Below, one piece after another: positions 17,246 to 26,984 of a DNA stretch of 64,000 bases; positions within the stretch are counted from its first letter, which is position 1; the number at the start of each line of letters is the position of its first letter. The notes below the pieces were generated by a model that saw only the letters and a list, made by a program, of their open reading frames with translations, did no database searches and was not told the origin of the DNA. The stretch comes from Domibacillus indicus (GTDB lineage Bacteria > Bacillota > Bacilli > Bacillales > Domibacillaceae). The stretch spans positions 124,001 through 188,000 of the forward strand of contig NZ_LAJB01000003.1 in the NCBI RefSeq assembly GCF_000970685.1, given 5' to 3'. The translations under genes and the position numbers were made by a program.

Positions 17246-17769
17246 GACTGCTCCCCCTCTGGAATAATAATGGTCGAAAGCTGCTTTACTTTTCGCTCCG
17301 GCGACGGCTTATTCTGCGCGGCTTTCATAATCAGAGCGCCCATTTGCTGTATGAGTTCCTGAAACTCTTCATCCGTTACGTGGAGCTCGGCGGTCCGGTA
17401 GCCTGCGCCGTCTTTTAGAAAATCTGCTTTTTCGCTGCTTACATAGCGTTCAAACGAGCCAATCAGCTGAGCTGCAAATGCAGTAAATAAATCAACATGC
17501 TCTTCCCTGGACAGGCTTAAAAAATCATCCGGTGACTGCTCCTTCAGCGCATACACTTTTTCTACAGTGCCGCGTATTGGATTTTCCTCCACTACTTCAA
17601 CAAATCCCGCTTCAAGCAAGGTATTCATATGGCGGTACAGAGACGGCGGCGGCACATCCGGAATTCGCTCCGACAGCTGCTGAACGGTCAGCTTCCTTTG
17701 GTTTACAAAGGACTGGATCATTTTCATGCGGACGGGATGTAAAATCACTTTTAATTTCGACGCACTCAT
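17242..17769 (-). CDS. ArsR-type winged-helix regulator
   Basis: About 175 residues. The N-terminal winged helix (KLKVILHPVRMKMIQSF ... LSERIPDVPPPSLYRHMN) is typical of ArsR-like HTH_20 regulators. The C-terminal half is helical and could bind an effector or form dimers. The ATG at 17769 follows AGGTGAGC; the longer frame adds 19 residues encoded in the promoter region. It precedes and overlaps the alpha/beta hydrolase gene, which it probably regulates together with itself. Confidence 0.8.
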   Translation of the reverse strand: MSASKLKVILHPVRMKMIQSFVNQRKLTVQQLSERIPDVPPPSLYRHMNTLLEAGFVEVVEENPIRGTVEKVYALKEQSPDDFLSLSREEHVDLFTAFAAQLIGSFERYVSSEKADFLKDGAGYRTAELHVTDEEFQELIQQMGALIMKAAQNKPSPERKVKQLSTIIIPEGEQS

Positions 17770-17840
17770 CTGCTCACCTCTATTGTTATTAATTTTAATA
17801 ATAATATCATTTACGGTAAAAATCAATAAAAAAAATGCGC

Positions 17841-19541
17841 TTAATCATTAAGCACACTTTTTTCAATCTGCTTTAATTCATAAAAATATCCCTTCTTCGC
17901 CATTAATTGAGCAAATGTTCCCGCCTCCACCACTTGCCCATGCTCCATGACGACAATTTGGTCCATTTTCTCGAGCCCCGTTAACCGGTGGCTGATCAGC
18001 AAAAGCGTGTTTCCTTCTGCTTTCTTAAAAAGCTCTTTAAAAATCTGTTTCTCGGTTAATGTATCCAGCGAAGAAGACGGTTCATCAAGAAGCCAGACCG
18101 GTGCTCGCTTTAAAAACAAGCGAGCCATCGCCAGCCGCTGCTTTTCGCCGCCGGACAGGTTTTCTCCTTTTTCCAATACCGGATCGTCAAGACCAAAAGG
18201 CAGTGCTGTAAGCCGGAGGGATTCTTTCATTTCTGACTCTGTTACGTCATCACCTGCAATTTGCAAATTGTCACGGATTGTGCCGTAAAAAAAATGATTG
18301 GCCTGCAGCATTACATTTGTTTTGGACCAGATGCTTTCTGGCCGCACCTCTTTTATGGATCTTTCACCGAGCAAAATATCCCCTGCCTCTGGCTGGTGCA
18401 TATCCAGCAAAAGCTGCAGAATGGTTGACTTGCCAGACCCGCTCGGCCCGACAACAGCCGTTTTTGTGCCCGCCGGCATAGAGATTGAAACGTTTTTCAG
18501 TGCCGGCCGCGCTTCACCGGGGTATGTGAATGTCACATCACGCCATTCAATCGAAAAAGTCTCCTTCTGCTCCAGCATTCCTGTTTTTATTTCCGGCGGC
18601 TCTTCAGCCGCTATGGAAAACAGCCGGCCTGCCGCCTGCCTCGTATCTTCAAAGTGTGCCGGAAAGACGGCCATCGGCACTGCGTTATCAAAGATATTTA
18701 ATGAAATCATCACAAGCATAGCTAAAAACAGGCCATCCAGCTCGCCGATTGTGACAAAGTACGCGCCGAGCGCCAGTACAACAAAGGAAACAGCCATGGC
18801 GGCAGCAGTATTCAGTGCCTGGCCTCCAGCTGCGGACAGCCCTTCTTTTTCCTGCTCTTTTACATATAGATCTGCCGTATGCAGCAGCTGAGCATGTTTT
18901 TCCGTCAATGTCTGATGCAGCTTTAAATCACGAAAGCCGTACAGCAGCTCGGCAGCGTCGGCAGAGAGGTCCGCACGCCGCTGCCGGATGCCCTGCTTTA
19001 CGGCCCGCTGCCGAAGCGCCAGAAGGCCCGGAATTACAAAGCCGGTTAACAAAAGTCCCGCAAGCAGTAAAAGGGCGATCCAGACGGAATAAAAAAGCGT
19101 GAAAAAGATCGTGCTCAAAAAAACAATGACAAGCACAAGCGGCGGGTAAAACACTCTCAAAAAGAAGTTTTGCAGCGTTTCCACATCACCGACTATGCGC
19201 GCCAGCAAATCGCCGCTCCGGTACCTGCCAAAAATCTGCGGGGCAAGCGGCTCCAGCTTTTCATAAAACGACACCCGCAAATTGCTTAAAATGGTAAAGG
19301 TCGCCCGGTGGGATACGTATCTTTCCGCATAGCGGCTTCCCGCCTTCGCAGCACCTAAAAACTTTACCAGGGCGGCCATGACCGTAATAATGTAAAGCGG
19401 CGGCTGTAAGGCTGCTTTGGAAATCAAAAAGCCGCTCAGACCAAACAGCGCAACGGAAGTCAGCCCGGCCACAGCACCAAGCAAAACAGACAGCCAGATA
19501 TCCCGCTTTTCTTTTATCATAATTGCTATAAGCTGTTTCAT
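17841..19541 (-). CDS. cydC: Thiol reductant ABC exporter subunit CydC
   Basis: A 566-residue half-transporter: six membrane segments (~1-310) followed by an ATPase domain with Walker A GPSGSGKST, signature NLSGGEKQR and Walker B VWLLDEPSSSLD. The N-terminal pattern fits CydC, which with CydD exports glutathione or cysteine and is needed for cytochrome bd assembly. The 4-bp overlap with cydD shows coupling. No cydAB oxidase genes are adjacent, unlike the cydABCD operon of B. subtilis. CydC versus CydD is called from gene order and domain style. Confidence 0.83.
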   Translation of the reverse strand: MKQLIAIMIKEKRDIWLSVLLGAVAGLTSVALFGLSGFLISKAALQPPLYIITVMAALVKFLGAAKAGSRYAERYVSHRATFTILSNLRVSFYEKLEPLAPQIFGRYRSGDLLARIVGDVETLQNFFLRVFYPPLVLVIVFLSTIFFTLFYSVWIALLLLAGLLLTGFVIPGLLALRQRAVKQGIRQRRADLSADAAELLYGFRDLKLHQTLTEKHAQLLHTADLYVKEQEKEGLSAAGGQALNTAAAMAVSFVVLALGAYFVTIGELDGLFLAMLVMISLNIFDNAVPMAVFPAHFEDTRQAAGRLFSIAAEEPPEIKTGMLEQKETFSIEWRDVTFTYPGEARPALKNVSISMPAGTKTAVVGPSGSGKSTILQLLLDMHQPEAGDILLGERSIKEVRPESIWSKTNVMLQANHFFYGTIRDNLQIAGDDVTESEMKESLRLTALPFGLDDPVLEKGENLSGGEKQRLAMARLFLKRAPVWLLDEPSSSLDTLTEKQIFKELFKKAEGNTLLLISHRLTGLEKMDQIVVMEHGQVVEAGTFAQLMAKKGYFYELKQIEKSVLND

Positions 19542-21250
19542 CCTGCTGCACCTCCTCCCGTCATCGCCCGGTAGGCTTCACTGGATTTCATTAAGTCTGA
19601 ATGCGTGCCTGCCGCTTCTATTTCTCCGTTTTTCAGCAGGAAAATAATGTCCGCCTGTTGAATGGTGTGCAGGCGGTGAGCCACCGTTACGATTGAAGCT
19701 CTCCTGGCCAGTTCATCAATTGACCGCTGTAAAATCCGTTCAGTCTTTAAATCGAGCCCCGTTGTCGGCTCATCAAATAAAACAAGTGACGGCTGCTTTA
19801 AAAACGCGCGGGCAAGCGCCACCCGCTGCTTTTCCCCGCCGGACAGACCCCTTCCTGCTTCGCCGACTTTCGTATCCAGCCCTTCTTCCAGCTCCGCGAG
19901 CAGCTCGGACAGCCCGGCTTTTTCCGCTGCCGCCTCAATGTCCTGCCGCGCTGTATCAGCCGGCATGCCCATCCGGATATTTTCTTCTATTGTTCCGGAA
20001 AACAGGTGCGGATGCTGTGAAATATAGCTTACTTCTCCAAACCAGGATGATTCGCTGAACAAATTCCGCGGCTGTCCATCAATCAGTACTTCTCCCTCAG
20101 GCGGATCAAACAGCCCCGCTGCTATGTTTAAAAGCGTCGTTTTGCCCGAGCCGGTCGCTCCGATAATGGCGGCGCGGGCACCGGGAGGAATTTTCATATT
20201 AATGTTTTTGAGCGCAAAGCCCCCGCTATATTGGAAGTTTATTTGTTTCAATTCCAGTGCCGGCCGCGCCGGCACTGGCCTGCTCCCCCATTTAACCGGC
20301 TGAGAGACGCTTTCCAGCTCTGCTTTTATTTTTTCCGCCGCTCCAAGGCTGCCTCGCCCTGTGTGAAAGGCAGCTCCCAATTCTTTCAGAGCGGCGTAGT
20401 ATTCCGGTGCCAAAATGAGCACAAAAAACGCCGAAACAAACGAAACACTATTAAACACGACAAGCTGAAGACCGATATTAAGAGCAATCAGTCCGATGCT
20501 GAGCGTGGAGATAAACTCAAGCATGAAGGTCGAAGCAAAAGCAATTTTCAGCACTTTCATTGTTGCATCCCGAAAGCCAAGGCTGCTTTGCTGAATCCTT
20601 TCCCGCTGCTCCGCAGACCGGCCAAACAGCTTCAATGTCTGCAGCCCCTGCAGCGTATCTAAAAATTGCCCTGAAAAAGCAGCCAGCTGATCGAGCTGCT
20701 CTTCCGATTTTTTCTGGGTTTTAAGGCCGATAATAATATAAAAAAGCGGAATAAACGGTGCTGTGATCATCATAATAAGCCCGCTCCACACATGTGTGTA
20801 AAGCACGGCTGCCAGCAAAATCAGCGGCACCACCGATGCTTTCACAACCTGCGGCATATATTCCCGAAAGTAGCTTTCCAATCCGTCAACCGCTTCCATC
20901 AGCACCGTTATTTTACTGCCGGACTGACCTTGAATGGCTGTTTGCACCGGGTTCTTAGTCCACTTTTCAAGCAGTGCCGCCCGAATGCGCCGCTTTACAT
21001 TCGATGACATTGCAACACCGCATCTGGCATTCACATAAGCAATTGCCGGCCGAAGAAGCATGAAGCCGAGCAAAAAGCCAAGCATTGGCACAATCGTATC
21101 GAAGGAGGCTTTCTGTAAAAAGATTTCATCTATAATATGAACTAAAAAGTAAGACTGCCCTACAATGACTGCACCCAGCAATATCGATAAAATAAAAATT
21201 GCTGCCATGATTCCTTTTTGTTCAGATGCCCATTTTCGAAGCTCTTTCAT
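19538..21250 (-). CDS. cydD: Thiol reductant ABC exporter subunit CydD
   Basis: About 570 residues: an ABC transmembrane domain (ILLGAVIVGQSYFLVHIIDEIFL ...) and an ATPase domain with Walker A GATGSGKTT, signature GLSGGEKQR and Walker B LVLFDEPTTGLD. Partner of the overlapping CydC; the heterodimer exports thiol reductants across the membrane. The ATG at 21250 is chosen because AAAGGTGGA lies upstream; a TTG-initiated frame eight codons longer would place the ribosome binding site inside the coding region. Confidence 0.83.
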   Translation of the reverse strand: MKELRKWASEQKGIMAAIFILSILLGAVIVGQSYFLVHIIDEIFLQKASFDTIVPMLGFLLGFMLLRPAIAYVNARCGVAMSSNVKRRIRAALLEKWTKNPVQTAIQGQSGSKITVLMEAVDGLESYFREYMPQVVKASVVPLILLAAVLYTHVWSGLIMMITAPFIPLFYIIIGLKTQKKSEEQLDQLAAFSGQFLDTLQGLQTLKLFGRSAEQRERIQQSSLGFRDATMKVLKIAFASTFMLEFISTLSIGLIALNIGLQLVVFNSVSFVSAFFVLILAPEYYAALKELGAAFHTGRGSLGAAEKIKAELESVSQPVKWGSRPVPARPALELKQINFQYSGGFALKNINMKIPPGARAAIIGATGSGKTTLLNIAAGLFDPPEGEVLIDGQPRNLFSESSWFGEVSYISQHPHLFSGTIEENIRMGMPADTARQDIEAAAEKAGLSELLAELEEGLDTKVGEAGRGLSGGEKQRVALARAFLKQPSLVLFDEPTTGLDLKTERILQRSIDELARRASIVTVAHRLHTIQQADIIFLLKNGEIEAAGTHSDLMKSSEAYRAMTGGGAAG

Positions 21251-21428
21251 GAATTTATCATGTCCACCTTTCAAAATGCGAAAACATTTACCATATCATT
21301 CTCGCCTAAAAGAGTCCTTCCTAAAATGCTTCTTATTCATCTGCTTCATCCGGTTTTTCAGCTTTCTTCATAATTTGTTCAATCATACCATGATAAAAAA
21401 ATAAGAATAACCGTTTTTCCCGTTCGTT

Positions 21429-22556
21429 TTAGAAGCGGGCAGCCTGGCGGTACTGTTTCGGTGTCTGGCCGGTATATTTTTTAAACACTTTCGTAAAATG
21501 GCTCTGGTCCGTAAATTGCAGCCAGGCGCCAATGACCGCAATCGGGTGGGCAGTCAGCATCAGCAGGCTTTCCGCTTCTTCTATACGCGCTTTCTGAATG
21601 GCTTCGCTTACCGTGAACCCCGTTTCCTTTTTAAAAGCAGCTGAAACATGGGAAGGCGACAGCTCTGCATAATGGGCGATCCGCGTGAGGCTGAGCGGCT
21701 CGTACACATGCTCATTAATGTAGCGCTGGCATTTTACAATCACTGGAGACATCTCTTTGTTTTTTGCCCGCTGAACCCGTCCGGCAAACGCACAAAGTGC
21801 CTCCTGTACCAGCTGATCCACCTGCCTCACTTCTGACAATTCCTCGAGACGCTGGATGTAGACATCGCTGAGCGTGTAGGCCATTTCCGGGTACACTCCG
21901 CCCTCCATTGCCGCCCTGGTCGCAAGTGTAATAGAAGCGATGGCGAGGTTTTTCTGGCTACGTACATAACTGGACCTGGAAAGTACACCGAATTCCCCTC
22001 CATCCTCCGGACCGGACTGCACTAATTTCTTCACTTCCCGGACATTGCCTTTACGGATAAAGGACATCAGCTTCTGCTCATGTGAGGGATCGTGATGAAA
22101 CGACATCGACTGCTTTCGTTCGGACACGCGCAGATCAGGGTTTTCTATCGTCATGCCTGCATTTTGCTCCTGCACCGCACGCTCTGTTCCATGCACAGTA
22201 AAATACGCAAGCCGTGCCATGCCCTCCCACTGCTTTCTCTCAATAACTGGAAGAGTACGATAATAATCAGCGCGCCGCTTTTGGCGGGCATTTAACCCTC
22301 CGGCCAATTCGCTGCTCCGTCTGTCGCTTATTTCTTCAGGAAGGCACGGACCGCCGACAATTTTTTGCCCATCAGGTGCTGCAAAACTGAAAAACTGCTC
22401 CCTATAGGGGGTCACCATCACGGACGGATATTCTGCGGATGGGCTTATTCCGCGCAGGACATTTTGATAAAACATGTCTTTTTCATCTGCCAAAACCACA
22501 GGCACACCAAAGGCCCGGGATAAAAGCCGGCAATTCACTTCAAGATTTGTCACCAT
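21429..22556 (-). CDS. AraC-family transcriptional regulator
   Basis: About 375 residues. The C-terminal ~100 residues form a double helix-turn-helix of the AraC type (YINEHVYEPLSLTRIAHYAELSPSHVSAAFKK, IGAWLQFTDQSHFTKVFKKYTGQTPKQYR). The N-terminal part is long and not a simple cupin domain; it may bind a carbohydrate signal. The ATG at 22556 begins MVTNLEVNCRLL; the frame continues upstream to 22661 but that would cover the whole promoter region shared with the divergent family 3 glycosidase. The divergent layout suggests it activates the glycosidase gene. Confidence 0.83.
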   Translation of the reverse strand: MVTNLEVNCRLLSRAFGVPVVLADEKDMFYQNVLRGISPSAEYPSVMVTPYREQFFSFAAPDGQKIVGGPCLPEEISDRRSSELAGGLNARQKRRADYYRTLPVIERKQWEGMARLAYFTVHGTERAVQEQNAGMTIENPDLRVSERKQSMSFHHDPSHEQKLMSFIRKGNVREVKKLVQSGPEDGGEFGVLSRSSYVRSQKNLAIASITLATRAAMEGGVYPEMAYTLSDVYIQRLEELSEVRQVDQLVQEALCAFAGRVQRAKNKEMSPVIVKCQRYINEHVYEPLSLTRIAHYAELSPSHVSAAFKKETGFTVSEAIQKARIEEAESLLMLTAHPIAVIGAWLQFTDQSHFTKVFKKYTGQTPKQYRQAARF

Positions 22557-22659
22557 GCTCACTCTTTCGTGGGTATTTACCAAAAATAACATAAATATAC
22601 CATCATTATATCGGTTATTTTTATAAGATACATAAAACAACACAAGGAGGAAGCTGAGC

Positions 22660-24933
22660 ATGAATCAAAATGTAAACGCATTAATTGATCAAATGACCCT
22701 CGAAGAAAAAGCCGGCATGTGTTCCGGTCTTGATTTCTGGCATTTAAAAGGAGTCGAACGATTGGGGATTCCATCCATAATGGTAACCGATGGACCGCAC
22801 GGGCTGCGCAAGCAGGATACAAGCGCTGACCACCTTGGCTTGTTTGACAGTGTGCCCGCTACCTGCTTTCCGTCAGCCGCCGGTATGGCAAGCTCCTGGA
22901 ACCGGTCACTGATTGAACGGGTCGGCGCGGCTCTCGGTGAAGAGTGCCAGGCAGAAGGAGTCGGCGTCCTGCTCGGTCCGGGTGCCAATATTAAGCGTTC
23001 GCCTCTTTGCGGACGCAATTTTGAATATTTTTCAGAAGACCCGTATCACTCCTCTCAAATGGCGGCTCACCATATTAAAGGAGTTCAAAGCCAGGGCGTT
23101 GGCACATCATTGAAGCATTTCGCTGTTAATAACCAGGAGCACCGCCGTATGTCGGTGGATGCGGTTGTAGATGAGCGTACGCTGCGCGAAATTTATCTGG
23201 CCAGCTTTGAAGAAGCAGTGAAGCAGGCCCAGCCGTGGACGGTCATGAGCTCTTACAATAAAGTAAACGGTGAATACGCATCGGAAAGCAAACGGCTGTT
23301 AACCGATATTTTAAAAGACGAGTGGGGCTTTGAAGGCTTTGTGGTATCTGACTGGGGAGCCGTTAACGAGCGGGCAGACGCGGTGGCGGCAGGGCTCGAA
23401 CTCGAAATGCCGGCCAGCCATGGAGCCGGGGAGAAAAAAGTTATCGAAGCTGTCCAAAATGGCACACTGCCCGAAGAAGTGCTGGACCGTGCAGTAAAAC
23501 GGATTTTGCAAATTATTTTCAAAGTGGCGGCGCATCAAAAAAACAATGCTTCCTACGATCAGGAAGCACATCATCAGCTTGCCAGGGAAACAGCGCGTGA
23601 AAGCATGGTGCTGCTCCAAAACGACGGAATCCTCCCTCTTGCTAAAAGCAGCAAAGTAGCCGTGATTGGCGAGTTTGCCCAGAAACCTCGCTATCAGGGC
23701 GGCGGCAGCTCCCATATTAAGCCGACAAAGCTGGAAAATATTTTTGAAGAAATCGCGAAAGAGGCTGAAGCTGTGTATGCGCGAGGCTACGACGTTATGA
23801 GCGATGAAGTGGATGCTTTATTACTGGAAGAAGCACAGCAGGCGGCAGCTTCAGCCGACACAGCTCTTTTATTTGTCGGACTCCCGGACCGCTACGAATC
23901 AGAGGGCTATGACCGGAAGCATTTGCACCTGCCTGCCAATCACACTGCTCTTATTCAGGCAGTGGCTGCTGTGCAGAAAAATGTTGTTGTTGTTTTGAGC
24001 AACGGCGCGCCGGTGGAAATGCCGTGGCTTGGCCAGGTTTCAGCCGTGCTTGAAGGATATCTTGGCGGGCAGGCACTGGGCGGCGCGATCGCCGACCTGC
24101 TGTTTGGCGCGGTAAGCCCAAGCGGAAAACTGGCGGAAACCTTCCCGCAAAAGCTGAGCCATAACCCGTCTCACTTAAACTTCCCGGGTGAAGGCGACAA
24201 AGTCGAGTACAAAGAAGGCCTGTTTGTCGGCTACCGGTATTACGATAAAAAGCAAATCGAGCCGCTCTTCCCGTTCGGCTTCGGCCTCAGCTACACAGCA
24301 TTTGCTTATTCGGATTTACAGGTAGATAAAAAAGAACTCCTCGACACCGACACCGTTACAGTAACCATGAAGGTGAAAAACACCGGGAAGATGGCCGGTC
24401 AGGAAGTAGTACAGCTGTATGTCCGTGACCGGGAAAGCACGGTGATCCGTCCGGAAAAAGAATTAAAAGGCTTTGAAAAAGTAAACCTTGAGCCAGGCGA
24501 GGAAGCAACGGTCACGTTTACGCTCGGAAAACGTGCTTTTGCCTACTACAATACGGATCTTGCGGACTGGCACGTGGAAACGGGGGACTTTTCGCTGTTG
24601 ATCGGCTCCTCTTCCGCCGACATTCTGCTTGAAGAAACCGTGCATGTCACTTCAACCGTACCGGTTGTGAAGCGGGTCCATCGCAACACAACTGTTGGAG
24701 ACGTCCTGCATTACCCGGCTGCGAAAGCATTTGTTGAAAAAGCAACTGCCGGCAGTCCGTTCTCGCTTCCGGAAGAGAGCGCAGAAGAAAACGATATGAT
24801 GGCGGCCATGATGAAATACCTGCCGCTGCGCGCGCTGATCGCTTTCACAGGCAATGCCGTAAGTGAAGCCGAGATGAACGAATTTATTGACGAGCTCAAC
24901 GTCTCGCTGCAAGAAAAAGCCGTGCAAAAATAA
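22660..24933 (+). CDS. Glycoside hydrolase family 3 enzyme (beta-glucosidase-like)
   Basis: A 757-residue intracellular enzyme with no signal peptide. The N-terminal GH3 barrel (~1-300) contains DGPHGLRKQ, the [13 protein letters not shown] signature and the nucleophile Asp in [11 protein letters not shown]. The C-terminal alpha/beta sandwich starts near [14 protein letters not shown], and an Fn3-like domain ([17 protein letters not shown]) follows. A further ~100 residues at the end show no clear domain. These enzymes remove terminal beta-linked sugars from oligosaccharides. A GGAGG site precedes the ATG. The gene is divergent from an AraC regulator and ends at its own terminator. Beta-glucosidase is likely, but beta-xylosidase activity cannot be excluded. 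Confidence 0.88.
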   Translation: MNQNVNALIDQMTLEEKAGMCSGLDFWHLKGVERLGIPSIMVTDGPHGLRKQDTSADHLGLFDSVPATCFPSAAGMASSWNRSLIERVGAALGEECQAEGVGVLLGPGANIKRSPLCGRNFEYFSEDPYHSSQMAAHHIKGVQSQGVGTSLKHFAVNNQEHRRMSVDAVVDERTLREIYLASFEEAVKQAQPWTVMSSYNKVNGEYASESKRLLTDILKDEWGFEGFVVSDWGAVNERADAVAAGLELEMPASHGAGEKKVIEAVQNGTLPEEVLDRAVKRILQIIFKVAAHQKNNASYDQEAHHQLARETARESMVLLQNDGILPLAKSSKVAVIGEFAQKPRYQGGGSSHIKPTKLENIFEEIAKEAEAVYARGYDVMSDEVDALLLEEAQQAAASADTALLFVGLPDRYESEGYDRKHLHLPANHTALIQAVAAVQKNVVVVLSNGAPVEMPWLGQVSAVLEGYLGGQALGGAIADLLFGAVSPSGKLAETFPQKLSHNPSHLNFPGEGDKVEYKEGLFVGYRYYDKKQIEPLFPFGFGLSYTAFAYSDLQVDKKELLDTDTVTVTMKVKNTGKMAGQEVVQLYVRDRESTVIRPEKELKGFEKVNLEPGEEATVTFTLGKRAFAYYNTDLADWHVETGDFSLLIGSSSADILLEETVHVTSTVPVVKRVHRNTTVGDVLHYPAAKAFVEKATAGSPFSLPEESAEENDMMAAMMKYLPLRALIAFTGNAVSEAEMNEFIDELNVSLQEKAVQK

Positions 24934-24963
24934 ATATAAAAAAGCTCCTCTTTTGAGAAGCTG

Positions 24964-24995
24964 AGACTGCGGGCAGCGCCTGCAGTCTTTTTTAA
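24964..24995 (+). terminator. Terminator after the GH3 gene
   Basis: AGACTGC and GCAGTCT arms with an inner GGC/GCC pairing, followed by a run of T. Confidence 0.85.
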
Positions 24996-25065
24996 GAAAA
25001 GATAATTTTAGTGAATCGTTTTATTTTCCTGAAGCCTGATAGTTTTCAGGCTAATGTGCCTTCTT

Positions 25066-25902
25066 TTATACAACGAGCCGAATTTGAATGCCGGCCGGGT
25101 CTTCCGTTATATACTGCGGGCTTACTTTTGCGCCAATTCCTTTAAGCCTTGCTGCCGCTTTTTCTCTTGCTTCCTCGTCTGAAAACACAAGCGTATACCA
25201 GTTCAGGCCAACACAGTTTTCAGGCCGGCGCGGGATGCCGGTTCCCTGCCATGTGTTTAAGGCAATATGATGATGGTAGCCGCCGGTTGATGTAAAAATA
25301 GCCTGCGGGTAGTGACTCACGATTTGAAAGCCAAGTCCGTCTACATAGAAGTTTTTTGCTTCAGGAAGATTGGACATATGCAAATGAAGGTGCCCCATAA
25401 TGGTACCGCCCGGAAGACCTGTAAATTCTTCGTCACTTTCAGCCAGAATGCTGTCTCCATCAAGCTGAACCGTGGCCATGTCAACAAGCCCGTTATTCCA
25501 TGTCCATTCTGAGGATGGACGGTCCCGGTAAATTTCAATGCCGTTTCCATCGGGATCGTCAATGTAAATGGCTTCACTCACATAATGATCTGCCGCCCCA
25601 AACTGGCAGCCCGTTTTCAGCAAATGGCGCAGGAAAACCGCCAGATCTTTTCGCTCGGGCAATAAAATCGCAAAATGATAAAGCCCTGCTGTCCGCCCCT
25701 TCTTCGGCATCACACCTTCCGGCTGCTCCAGTGTCACAAGCGCTGTTTGTCCATCCGCTGTCAGCACAGCCTGCCGTTCTGACTGTTTTAATACCTTCAG
25801 ACCAATGACTTTTGTATAAAAGTCAATAGAACGGAATAAATTGGTTACATTTATATTTACTTCTCCAACAAACGTATTCGGCCGTTCATGAAAATGGTTC
25901 AT
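25066..25902 (-). CDS. catE: Catechol-2,3-dioxygenase CatE-like (vicinal oxygen chelate family)
   Basis: About 278 residues with two glyoxalase/VOC modules: VGEVNINVTNLFRSIDFYT... IYIDDPDGNGIEIY and MGHLHLHMSNLPEAKNFYVD... GGYHHHIALNTW. The His in HLHLHM, the His in HHHIALN and a Glu near the C-terminus would be the iron ligands. From memory this closely resembles B. subtilis CatE (YfiE), which detoxifies catechol by meta-cleavage. The ATG at 25902 follows GAGGAG; the longer frame runs through the promoter. It is a single gene with a clear promoter and an overlapping dyad operator. Confidence 0.85.
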   Translation of the reverse strand: MNHFHERPNTFVGEVNINVTNLFRSIDFYTKVIGLKVLKQSERQAVLTADGQTALVTLEQPEGVMPKKGRTAGLYHFAILLPERKDLAVFLRHLLKTGCQFGAADHYVSEAIYIDDPDGNGIEIYRDRPSSEWTWNNGLVDMATVQLDGDSILAESDEEFTGLPGGTIMGHLHLHMSNLPEAKNFYVDGLGFQIVSHYPQAIFTSTGGYHHHIALNTWQGTGIPRRPENCVGLNWYTLVFSDEEAREKAAARLKGIGAKVSPQYITEDPAGIQIRLVV

Positions 25903-25936
25903 ATTTAATCTCCTCTTTGTAACCTTTTTGTTTTTG

Positions 25937-25983
25937 GTTACTTTACGTAACTTATTATAAAAACATATTATTAAATAAGTCAA
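25937..25983 (-). promoter_or_regulatory. catE promoter with overlapping dyad operator
   Basis: On the minus strand, TTGACT (25983-25978), an 18-bp spacer and TATAAT (25959-25954) form a near-consensus sigma-A promoter. GTTAC-GTAAA-GTAAC (25951-25937) follows three bases after the -10 and would cover the transcription start. A DUF24-type quinone sensor such as YodB or CatR is the expected binder, since they control catE in B. subtilis; that is inference. Confidence 0.65.
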
Positions 25984-26038
25984 GCCCGGAATACAAGCAG
26001 CAAAAAGAAGAAAATAAGATGCTTTTTTTTCTTTTCCC

Positions 26039-26064
26039 TACCTGCTATAATAAAGCAGCAGGTA
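26039..26064 (+). promoter_or_regulatory. Palindrome enclosing the probable -10 of the TerC transcript
   Basis: TACCTGCT and AGCAGGTA, perfect 8-bp arms 10 bases apart. TATAAT at 26046-26051 starts inside the left arm. It lies about 30 bases before the riboswitch, where the transcript should begin. It could be an operator for a repressor of the Mn-responsive gene. Confidence 0.4.
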
Positions 26065-26087
26065 AAAGACAGCCAATTATATACCGC

Positions 26088-26221
26088 CTTTATCGTAAAG
26101 GGGAGTAGCGTCAGGGAACTGAAATAAAGTCGTCATTACGTGGATTATTTCCTCCGGCTTTATTGACCTAATTATTTAGTGTTTAGCGAGACCTTTGCCA
26201 TTTTATAATGGTGGAGGTCTC
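26088..26221 (+). promoter_or_regulatory. yybP-ykoY (manganese) riboswitch with terminator platform
   Basis: The leader contains the conserved core TAAAGGGGAGTAGCGTC, then a paired region, then the second core CCGGCTTTATTGACC, as in the yybP-ykoY family that senses Mn2+. A terminator stem follows (GAGACCTTTGCCATT pairing with AATGGTGGAGGTCTC, 26188-26221) with a T tract. The family is known to control TerC-type Mn exporters, and the gene downstream is one. Mn binding should open the terminator. Confidence 0.85.
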
Positions 26222-26248
26222 TTTTGTTTTTGAAAAGGGGGAAAAAGA

Positions 26249-26941
26249 ATGGAAACAGAATTTTTTACAGCCTTACTTTCCATTATTGTCATTGATCTCG
26301 TTCTCGCTGGAGATAATGCTATTCTAATTGGCCTTGCAGCGCGAAAGCTTCCGAAAGATCAGCAAAAAAAGGTGATTCTTTGGGGCGCTGTCGGGGCAAT
26401 TATTATTCGGACAATTGCCACATTGCTGGTTGTTTATCTTTTAGAAATTCCTGGACTTCATTTAATTGGCGGCATTCTGCTTGTATGGATTGCCTACAAG
26501 CTTTTAGTCGAGGAAGATGAGCATGAAGACGTAAAAGCAGCCAATTCGCTGTGGGGCGCTGTTAAAACCATTATTATTGCCGATGCCTTAATGGGGCTTG
26601 ATAATGTGCTTGCGGTTGCGGGCGCTTCTCAGGGAGACTTTTTGCTTGTCATGATCGGCCTGCTTGTTTCCATTCCTGTTGTTATGTGGGGCAGCACGCT
26701 GATTTTGCGATTGATCGAGCGTTTTCCGGTTATCGTTATGATCGGTGCCGGCATTCTTGGCTGGACGGCTTCAAAAATGATTGTCGGCGAGCCGTTCCTG
26801 GCTGATTACTTTATCAGCCCGTACCTGAAATACGGCTTTGAGCTTGTCATTGTTGCCGGTATCCTGCTTGCCGGCACACTGAAGCAGCGCCGCATTGAAC
26901 GCGCCAAACATAACGAGATTCCATCAGAGGATTCTCTGTAA
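26249..26941 (+). CDS. TerC-family membrane protein, probable Mn exporter (MeeY/MeeF type)
   Basis: A 230-residue integral membrane protein with about seven helices. Two signature Asp-rich segments are present: IDLVLAGDNAILIGLA in helix 1 and ADALMGLDNVLAVAG mid-protein, which line the ion pathway in the TerC family. A charged loop EEDEHEDVKAAN separates the halves. The B. subtilis relatives YkoY and YceF are Mn exporters that help metallate secreted enzymes. The upstream yybP-ykoY riboswitch makes a Mn-efflux role very likely. Good GGGGG ribosome binding site. Confidence 0.9.
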   Translation: METEFFTALLSIIVIDLVLAGDNAILIGLAARKLPKDQQKKVILWGAVGAIIIRTIATLLVVYLLEIPGLHLIGGILLVWIAYKLLVEEDEHEDVKAANSLWGAVKTIIIADALMGLDNVLAVAGASQGDFLLVMIGLLVSIPVVMWGSTLILRLIERFPVIVMIGAGILGWTASKMIVGEPFLADYFISPYLKYGFELVIVAGILLAGTLKQRRIERAKHNEIPSEDSL

Positions 26942-26951
26942 AAACAAAGAG

Positions 26952-26979
26952 CAGCCTGCCCGTTCTACCGGGCAGGCTG
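26952..26979. terminator. Bidirectional terminator
   Basis: CAGCCTGCCCG and CGGGCAGGCTG perfect arms, T run after, between the convergent TerC gene and the DeoR-family gene. Confidence 0.92.
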
Positions 26980-26984
26980 TTTTT

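Noticed and set aside
25033-25052. AGCCTGA/TCAGGCT hairpin downstream of catE
   Set aside because: The stem is short and not followed by a T run on the minus strand; it may end the catE transcript but evidence is weak.
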